DNA of 5,175 bases from a bacterium (GTDB lineage: Bacteria; Zixibacteria; MSB-5A5; GN15; FEB-12): contig JAUXBJ010000185.1 in NCBI GenBank assembly GCA_030619425.1, forward strand, positions 1 through 5,175, given 5' to 3'. Made by a program: the position numbers and the translations under genes. Of this stretch, positions 1 to 3,316 are shown piece by piece. Position 1 is the stretch's first letter; every line of letters starts with the position of its first letter. The notes beneath the pieces are model-generated. The model was not told where the DNA came from. It saw only the letters and a list, made by a program, of their open reading frames with translations, and did no database searches.

Positions 1-2
1 AA

Positions 3-44
3 TGTTGCCAGACCACGGCTGAAGTGTATTTGCAATTAGGTTAG
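3..44 (+). other. Possible C-terminal tail of a gene entering from the left edge
   Basis: The third forward frame is open from the left edge to a TAG at 42-44 and reads CCQTTAEVYLQLG. The string TTAEVYLQL faintly recalls the TTEVYLxL stretch that carries the catalytic tyrosine near the end of tyrosine recombinases, but only 14 codons are visible and chance is a fair explanation. The other two forward frames close at about the same distance (TGA at 20-22, TAG at 37-39). No function is assigned. Confidence 0.15.
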
Positions 45-52
45 ATTAATGC

Positions 53-98
53 TATGCTGGCCGCAAGACCTGAAACAGCTTGTATGCTGTTGCAAGAC
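53..98. repeat. Imperfect direct repeat in gene-free left region
   Basis: The 17 bases at 53-69 and the 16 bases at 83-98 both start TATGCTG and end GCAAGAC, with a short variable middle, and are offset by 30 bases. This is the only clear structure in 45-237. That stretch otherwise has open frames on both strands with no family signature, no good ribosome binding site and odd composition (several Cys and Lys/Arg runs), so no gene is called there. The repeat may be chance or a remnant of a duplicated site. Confidence 0.3.
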
Positions 99-237
99 AG
101 AAGGATATCATAGCGTAGGTAGGTCTTACCTTAGGAAAAGTAGGACACTCTTGAGAACATGTCAAGCGAGAATTGTCTTCCAAGCCAAGAAACTCGGCCA
201 ATACGCTAACAGCCCAAAAGCAGGAAAGCACTCGCAT

Positions 238-261
238 TCAAAGAGAACCGGCTGTGCCGGT
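238..261 (-). terminator. Candidate intrinsic terminator after the hemerythrin gene
   Basis: Read on the minus strand, a perfect 6-bp GC-rich stem (ACCGGC at 261-256, GCCGGT at 252-247) with a 3-base loop is followed by TCTCTTT. It lies 77 to 100 bases past the stop codon of the leftward hemerythrin gene, a reasonable place for its terminator. The tail is only moderately T-rich, so termination strength is uncertain. Confidence 0.4.
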
Positions 262-306
262 GTCGAAACTCCTCCTACGGCGGACCTTTGGCGCAGGGGT
301 TTCGAC
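262..306. repeat. Intergenic hairpin / palindromic repeat element
   Basis: The arms GTCGAAACTCC (262-272) and GGGGTTTCGAC (296-306) are inverted copies with one mismatch (a possible G-U pair in plus-strand RNA), enclosing a 23-base loop. It directly abuts the smaller hairpin at 247-261. The inner side of the left arm continues into CCTCCTACG (271-279), and this 9-mer recurs exactly at 930-938 in the other intergenic region. The form suggests a dispersed palindromic intergenic repeat, though copies elsewhere in the genome cannot be seen from here. Confidence 0.45.
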
Positions 307-337
307 CTACAAGATTTGTGATTGGTGGTAAGCTCCC

Positions 338-742
338 CTACCCCATCTTCGAGGTCGCGGCCTGGCCGACCCGTTTGTCCTCTTTGAGAATGTGGTCGAT
401 CAGCCATTTGCCAAGATAACCGGACAACTCGTCGGTGCCCAGTTTCTTGCCCCCATTGACCTCGACAATCTTCTTGACGAACCATTGCCGCAGCACCGAG
501 TGTTCCCCCTTGTGCTCAGTGTAATCGGGGAAATCGATATCCTGCATCAGCGCTTCTTCGTCCTCAAAAAACTCTCGGGCGAACTTCGACAGTTCCAAAA
601 GCGGCTCGGTGGCATCTTTGGTGATGATACCACCCGGCACTTTTTCAGAAAGCTGGTTGAGCATTTCAACGAACTTCTTCAGCGGTCCATCTATCCGCTC
701 AACACCGGTGTTGTATTTATCCAACCATTCAATATCTGCCAT
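338..742 (-). CDS. Bacteriohemerythrin-family protein with incomplete di-iron ligand set
   Basis: This 134-residue protein has the size and motif order of single-domain bacteriohemerythrins, which are cytoplasmic four-helix bundles that bind O2 at a non-heme di-iron site. Visible landmarks are the N-terminal I4-x-W6 and Y10-N-T-G-V-E-R-I-D18, the helix with E62-E63-A-L-M66, F71-P72, H77-K-G-E-H81, and W113-L-I-D-H117-I-L-K-E-D122. Three histidines (77, 81, 117) and the two bridging carboxylates (E62, D122) are present. The two remaining ligand positions, normally His in DxQH and HFxxEE, are Leu21 (in D-G-P-L) and Phe58 (in F-F-E-D-E-E). By family knowledge those two His hold the iron that binds O2, so ordinary O2 carriage is doubtful. 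The ATG at 742 is preferred because it gives the usual family N terminus. A TTG at 754 in frame would add four residues, and a TAA just upstream blocks further extension. It has no co-directional neighbour in the window. No signal peptide or membrane segment is seen. Confidence 0.9.
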   Translation of the reverse strand: MADIEWLDKYNTGVERIDGPLKKFVEMLNQLSEKVPGGIITKDATEPLLELSKFAREFFEDEEALMQDIDFPDYTEHKGEHSVLRQWFVKKIVEVNGGKKLGTDELSGYLGKWLIDHILKEDKRVGQAATSKMG

Positions 743-751
743 GTCATTACC

Positions 752-777
752 CAACCGTTATAGGGTTGCGCCGCAAC
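752..777 (-). promoter_or_regulatory. Two mutually exclusive small hairpins ahead of the hemerythrin start
   Basis: On the minus strand GTTGC (777-773) can pair with GCAAC (769-765) around a 3-base loop. CAACC (768-764) can instead pair with GGTTG (756-752) around a 7-base loop. The two stems share the middle CAAC segment and so cannot form together. They end about ten bases before the ATG, and the second would cover the only G-rich stretch available as a ribosome binding site. Each stem is just 5 bp, so regulation is possible but weakly supported. Confidence 0.2.
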
Positions 778-950
778 TCCTTCGTGGGCCAGGAGTGTTC
801 GTCTTATCTATATCGACAACTGCCGCCAATTATTGATCAATTTCTGCACACCCGTAAATGGCCGCAAGCGGCTCTTTGCCGCTTCGCGGTCCTTCAGTCC
901 GCGTGATTCACCAGGGCGACGCAAGGCCGCCTCCTACGCAAGGCTATGTG
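778..950. repeat. Divergent intergenic region with clustered short inverted and direct repeats
   Basis: There is no gene here. From left to right: a 10-bp palindrome ATTGATCAAT (832-841); a 7-bp inverted repeat AAGCGGC (866-872) / GCCGCTT (878-884) with a 5-base loop; an adjacent 5-bp inverted repeat CGCGG (885-889) / CCGCG (899-903); and a 9-base direct repeat ACGCAAGGC (919-927 and 936-944). Between the latter lies CCTCCTACG (930-938), shared with the hairpin element at 262-306. The cluster resembles a composite palindromic intergenic repeat. The promoter for the leftward hemerythrin should lie in its left part, but no convincing -35/-10 pair was found. Confidence 0.4.
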
Positions 951-966
951 TGATATAATGTCCCTG
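951..966 (+). promoter_or_regulatory. Extended -10 promoter for mtaB
   Basis: TGATATAAT at 951-959 is an exact match to the extended -10 consensus TGnTATAAT of the housekeeping sigma-70 class. No recognisable -35 sits 17 bases upstream, which is normal for extended -10 promoters. Transcription would begin near G966, giving a leader of about 75 bases before the GTG start of mtaB. Confidence 0.5.
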
Positions 967-974
967 TATTTGGC

Positions 975-1001
975 AGACACCTCCTGTGTCTTCGTTTTTT
1001 T
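975..1001 (+). terminator. Terminator-like hairpin in the mtaB leader (possible attenuator)
   Basis: AGACAC (975-980) and GTGTCT (986-991) form a 6-bp stem with a 5-base loop, followed after TCG by seven T (995-1001). This is the layout of an intrinsic terminator, and it lies between the predicted transcription start near 966 and the mtaB start codon at 1041. The stem has only three G-C pairs, so read-through is expected. It could be an attenuator, or it could end transcripts arriving from upstream. The loop side CCTG (983-986) could pair with CAGG (1035-1038), the only SD-like bases before mtaB. Confidence 0.35.
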
Positions 1002-1040
1002 CCCGCCTCCATGCGGTTTCAAGCATTATATTAGCAGGCC

Positions 1041-2345
1041 GTGAATAGCAAAGCGACAAAAAAGATTTCGTTCCTGACGGTCGGTTGTCGGCTCAATCAG
1101 TACGAGACCGAAAAGATGGCGGCCGATCTGGCGCCTTTCGGGTTCGAACGAGCCAATCGCGGTCAGCCCGCTGATCTCTACATTATAAATAGCTGCACCG
1201 TCACCCACCGTGCCGACAAAGACTCCCGCTACCTGGTTCGCCGGGCCAAACGCGAAAACCCCAACAGTCGGGTGGTGCTGGTGGGCTGCTATGTTGAGAC
1301 CGATCCGGAAGGGATCGCCGAGCTTGAGGGAGTTGATGTGGTGATTCGCAACAACGAAAAAGACCGTGTCGCCCAGATTCTGCCGCAAAAGCTGCCAACC
1401 CTGTTTGAAGGTGGTGCCGAGATAGTCTGTGCTCCGGTGCTGGCCGATTTTTATCAGCGCAACCGCGCCTGGATCAAGATATCCGACGGCTGCAACCAGG
1501 CCTGTAGTTATTGTCTGGTGACTATCGTCCGCGGCGAATTGACCTGTCGCCCGGCCACGGAAATAATCAGTGAAATAAACCAACTGGTAATGCATGGCTA
1601 TAATGAGGTCGTGCTGGCCGGGGTCAACATCGGTTACTATAGTGACCGCGAAATCGATCCGCCCATCAAGAACTTCACCGAACTCTGCGGCAGAATCCTG
1701 GATAGTACCGAACTGTACCGCCTGCGGCTGTCATCGATAGAACCGCAAACGGTCACTGATGAGTTGCTCGAACTGTGCGCGAAGAACCAGGACCGCATTT
1801 GCCGCCACTTTCACATCCCCATGCAGTCCGGCTCCTCGCGTATACTGAAACAGATGCGGCGCCCCTACGACCGTGAGCGGTTCCTCGAAAGGGTTGCGGC
1901 GATCAAGCAGTCGGTGCCGAATGTGATTATCGGCGCCGATGTGATCGTCGGTTTCCCCGGTGAGACGGATGAAGACTTCGCCGCCAGTCGCACGGCTGCC
2001 GAGTGTGGTCTGATCGACTACCTGCACGTTTTCAGTTATTCCGACCGGCCAAAGACGGCGGCTGCCGAGATGCCGAACAAGATCCGCCCGCAGATCATCA
2101 AGGAGCGCAACGCGGAACTGACTCGAGTATCCAACCGACTGCGCCACGAATCGCATTGTCGGCAGATCGGACAGACGCTTGAGGTGATCTCGGAGCACAA
2201 GACCACACGCGACGTCTGCCTTGGTGTCTCCGACAATTATATCAAGGTCCGTCTGCCCGCCGAGGTGGCCGGTCGGCGCGCAGTGGTACGGGTCAAGATC
2301 ACCGACGTTTGCGATGGCCACGTGGCAGGGGATGTCCTGCCTTAA
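1041..2345 (+). CDS. mtaB: tRNA t6A37 methylthiotransferase MtaB (radical SAM)
   Basis: The enzyme adds a methylthio group to C2 of N6-threonylcarbamoyladenosine 37 in tRNAs reading ANN codons (ms2t6A), steadying codon-anticodon pairing; it acts in the cytoplasm. The 434 residues show the three family domains. The N-terminal UPF0004 domain has the second-cluster cysteines C16 (in GCRLNQYET), C52 (NSCTVT) and C83 (GCY). The radical-SAM core has C151-x3-C155-x2-C158, the 258-HIPMQSGS stretch and VGFPGET at 303-309. A short TRAM RNA-binding domain runs from about 376 to the end. GCRLNQYE at the first cysteine marks the MtaB branch, as opposed to MiaB (GCQMN) or RimO. Length is close to Bacillus YqeV (about 450). 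GTG at 1041 is the only usable start: an in-frame TAG lies at 1032-1034 and C16 must be kept. The ribosome binding site is poor (AGG at 1036-1038, too close), suggesting modest or regulated translation. It appears monocistronic, transcribed from the extended -10 at 951-959. Confidence 0.93.
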   Translation: MNSKATKKISFLTVGCRLNQYETEKMAADLAPFGFERANRGQPADLYIINSCTVTHRADKDSRYLVRRAKRENPNSRVVLVGCYVETDPEGIAELEGVDVVIRNNEKDRVAQILPQKLPTLFEGGAEIVCAPVLADFYQRNRAWIKISDGCNQACSYCLVTIVRGELTCRPATEIISEINQLVMHGYNEVVLAGVNIGYYSDREIDPPIKNFTELCGRILDSTELYRLRLSSIEPQTVTDELLELCAKNQDRICRHFHIPMQSGSSRILKQMRRPYDRERFLERVAAIKQSVPNVIIGADVIVGFPGETDEDFAASRTAAECGLIDYLHVFSYSDRPKTAAAEMPNKIRPQIIKERNAELTRVSNRLRHESHCRQIGQTLEVISEHKTTRDVCLGVSDNYIKVRLPAEVAGRRAVVRVKITDVCDGHVAGDVLP

Positions 2346-2485
2346 GCTGTCCTCGCATCGCATCACTGCTTCCCACTCAAACGGAAAAAGCTTCCGCCTA
2401 ATGCTGGTCAGCCATGCTCGCACGCGGCCACCTCATACGCGCTAACCTATAGACTCACAATGCGATAAGGGAGAGGTGCCGCCTT
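2346..2485. other. Intergenic spacer after mtaB, no gene seen
   Basis: The stretch between mtaB and the sigma-54-type promoter holds no frame with family features. CGGAA (2381-2385) / TTCCG (2391-2395) is a 5-bp inverted repeat without a T-tail, so no clear terminator for mtaB is called. fliJ, the usual upstream partner of motE in many flagellar operons, is not here. Confidence 0.5.
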
Positions 2486-2491
2486 CGGCAC
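2476..2491. repeat. 6-bp inverted repeat overlapping the sigma-54 -24 element
   Basis: GTGCCG (2476-2481) and CGGCAC (2486-2491) form a perfect inverted repeat with a 4-base CCTT spacer. The right arm is the -24 box of the predicted sigma-54 promoter. It lies upstream of the predicted transcript start, so if it matters it would act as DNA, for example as a protein site. It may simply be coincidental with the GGCAC box. Confidence 0.35.
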
Positions 2492-2512
2492 GGGGGTTGC
2501 ATATTCGTCAAC
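2486..2512 (+). promoter_or_regulatory. Sigma-54 (RpoN) -24/-12 promoter for the flagellar operon
   Basis: CGGCACG (2486-2492), four bases, then TTGCA (2497-2501) match the sigma-54 consensus TGGCACG-N4-TTGCA at every fixed position but the first. The diagnostic GG (2487-2488) and GC (2499-2500) are exactly 12 bases apart. With C2500 at -12, transcription would start near 2512, leaving a 29-base leader with a good ribosome binding site. Sigma-54 promoters need a bacterial enhancer-binding protein of the FlrC/FlgR/NtrC type; its upstream sites would lie in or before the mtaB end and cannot be identified here. The placement directly ahead of flagellar genes strongly supports it. Confidence 0.75.
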
Positions 2513-2529
2513 TGGAGAAATAGGTATAT

Positions 2530-2533
2530 GGAG
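2530..2533 (+). promoter_or_regulatory. Ribosome binding site of motE
   Basis: GGAG lies seven bases before the ATG at 2541 and fixes that start over the out-of-frame ATG at 2528, which opens only a seven-codon reading frame. Confidence 0.7.
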
Positions 2534-2540
2534 TTCGATA

Positions 2541-3314
2541 ATGGCTGCTGAAAAACAAGAGAACACCGAGGCCACCGAGGCCGCCGCCAATGAGGCCGAG
2601 GTCAAGACGGTCGGCAAAAGCGGGATGCTCAAGTACATCATTATAGGTGGCGGCGCTTTCGTCGTAGTCATCCTGATTGTACTGGCAGCCATACTCTTCC
2701 TTGGCGGCGACAGCCGTGAACCCGCAGAATCAGATGCGCAACCTGTGGAGATCAAGAAAGAAACCAAGACAGAGGCCCAGATGCCGGCTCACGAAACTTC
2801 GGCTGACACTGATGAACCGCCACCTTTCTACGACGATGAGGAAATGGTCGACGGTCAGGATCCCAGCGTCATTCAGGACATTATGGACAACCTCGCTTTC
2901 CTGGATTACCAGCCCGAGGAGGGCGAGATCATCGCGGAGGAAGAACTGGCCATGTCGGTCGAGGACTCAGTCGAGACGATGAACTGGTTGGAGGCCGAGA
3001 AAGCGGCTCTGGCGGAAAGGGAAGCGGCTCTGGCCACTGGCGAACGAGACCTGAAGCTTCTGGACAAGACAGTATCGAAGAAGCTGCTCACCCTGGAGCA
3101 GGCCGAATTAAGCCGGATCAACAATCTGGCCAGGCTATATGACGGTATGGACCCGCGGTCGGTGGCTCAATTGATGGCCAACCTCGATGACAAGACGGTG
3201 GTGTCCCTCATCCCACGCATGAAGATAAAGAACGCCTCTGCGGTGTTGGCCTTGATGCCGCCCAAGCGGGCCGCCAAGCTGTCCAAACAGATGATAACGA
3301 TCGCGGAAAAATAG
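2541..3314 (+). CDS. MotE/YlxF-type flagellar protein (MgtE-N-like domain)
   Basis: The 257-residue protein has the MotE/YlxF plan. A short charged N-terminal tail is followed by one membrane helix (about 32-54, rich in I/V/G/L), then a long acidic linker (about 56-140, with DDEE and PEEGE stretches). Next come a coiled-coil segment (about 148-198, EAEKAALAEREAAL) and a C-terminal MgtE-intracellular-N-like helical repeat (about 199-252, LYDGMDPRSVAQLMANLDD onward, with repeated LMxxL-type units). In proteobacteria MotE is a periplasmic chaperone of the stator protein MotC; in Bacillus YlxF sits between fliJ and fliK with a less defined role. Here it stands immediately before fliK, as in Bacillus, so a role in flagellar assembly or motor function is the best inference. 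The MgtE-like part alone does not mean magnesium transport, since the channel domain is absent. The ATG is backed by GGAG seven bases upstream. It is first in its operon, under the predicted sigma-54 promoter. It is somewhat longer than typical relatives because of the acidic linker. Confidence 0.82.
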   Translation: MAAEKQENTEATEAAANEAEVKTVGKSGMLKYIIIGGGAFVVVILIVLAAILFLGGDSREPAESDAQPVEIKKETKTEAQMPAHETSADTDEPPPFYDDEEMVDGQDPSVIQDIMDNLAFLDYQPEEGEIIAEEELAMSVEDSVETMNWLEAEKAALAEREAALATGERDLKLLDKTVSKKLLTLEQAELSRINNLARLYDGMDPRSVAQLMANLDDKTVVSLIPRMKIKNASAVLALMPPKRAAKLSKQMITIAEK

Positions 3315-3316
3315 TG

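Noticed and set aside
49..321. 90-codon forward reading frame in the left region
   Set aside because: No family signature, no ribosome binding site, odd composition, and it runs through two hairpins of the repeat element.
162..485. Leftward reading frame overlapping the hemerythrin 3' part
   Set aside because: It lies in another frame of the same strand over a well-supported gene and through the hairpin region. It has no recognisable motif.
798..838. Possible sigma-70 promoter for hemerythrin on the minus strand (TTGGCG / TATAGA-like pieces)
   Set aside because: No -35 and -10 pair has acceptable spacing. The promoter must be nearby but cannot be placed.
1138..1156. GGGTTCGAACGAG, resembling a tRNA T-loop
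   Set aside because: It lies inside mtaB coding sequence, and no acceptor or anticodon stems can be built around it.
1026..1595. 189-codon minus-strand frame opposite mtaB
   Set aside because: It is a mirror of strongly conserved mtaB motifs, and its own translation shows no domain pattern.
1731..2423. 230-codon minus-strand frame opposite the end of mtaB
   Set aside because: Coding evidence on the plus strand (radical-SAM and TRAM motifs) explains the open frame.
2528..2551. Seven-codon frame ATG 2528 to TGA 2549-2551 overlapping the motE start
   Set aside because: No well-spaced ribosome binding site; GGAG at 2530-2533 serves the motE ATG.
2541..3314. Magnesium transporter MgtE as the identity of the motE gene
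   Set aside because: Only the N-domain-like helical repeat is present. CBS and channel domains are absent, and the single membrane helix, coiled coil and fliK neighbour fit MotE/YlxF.
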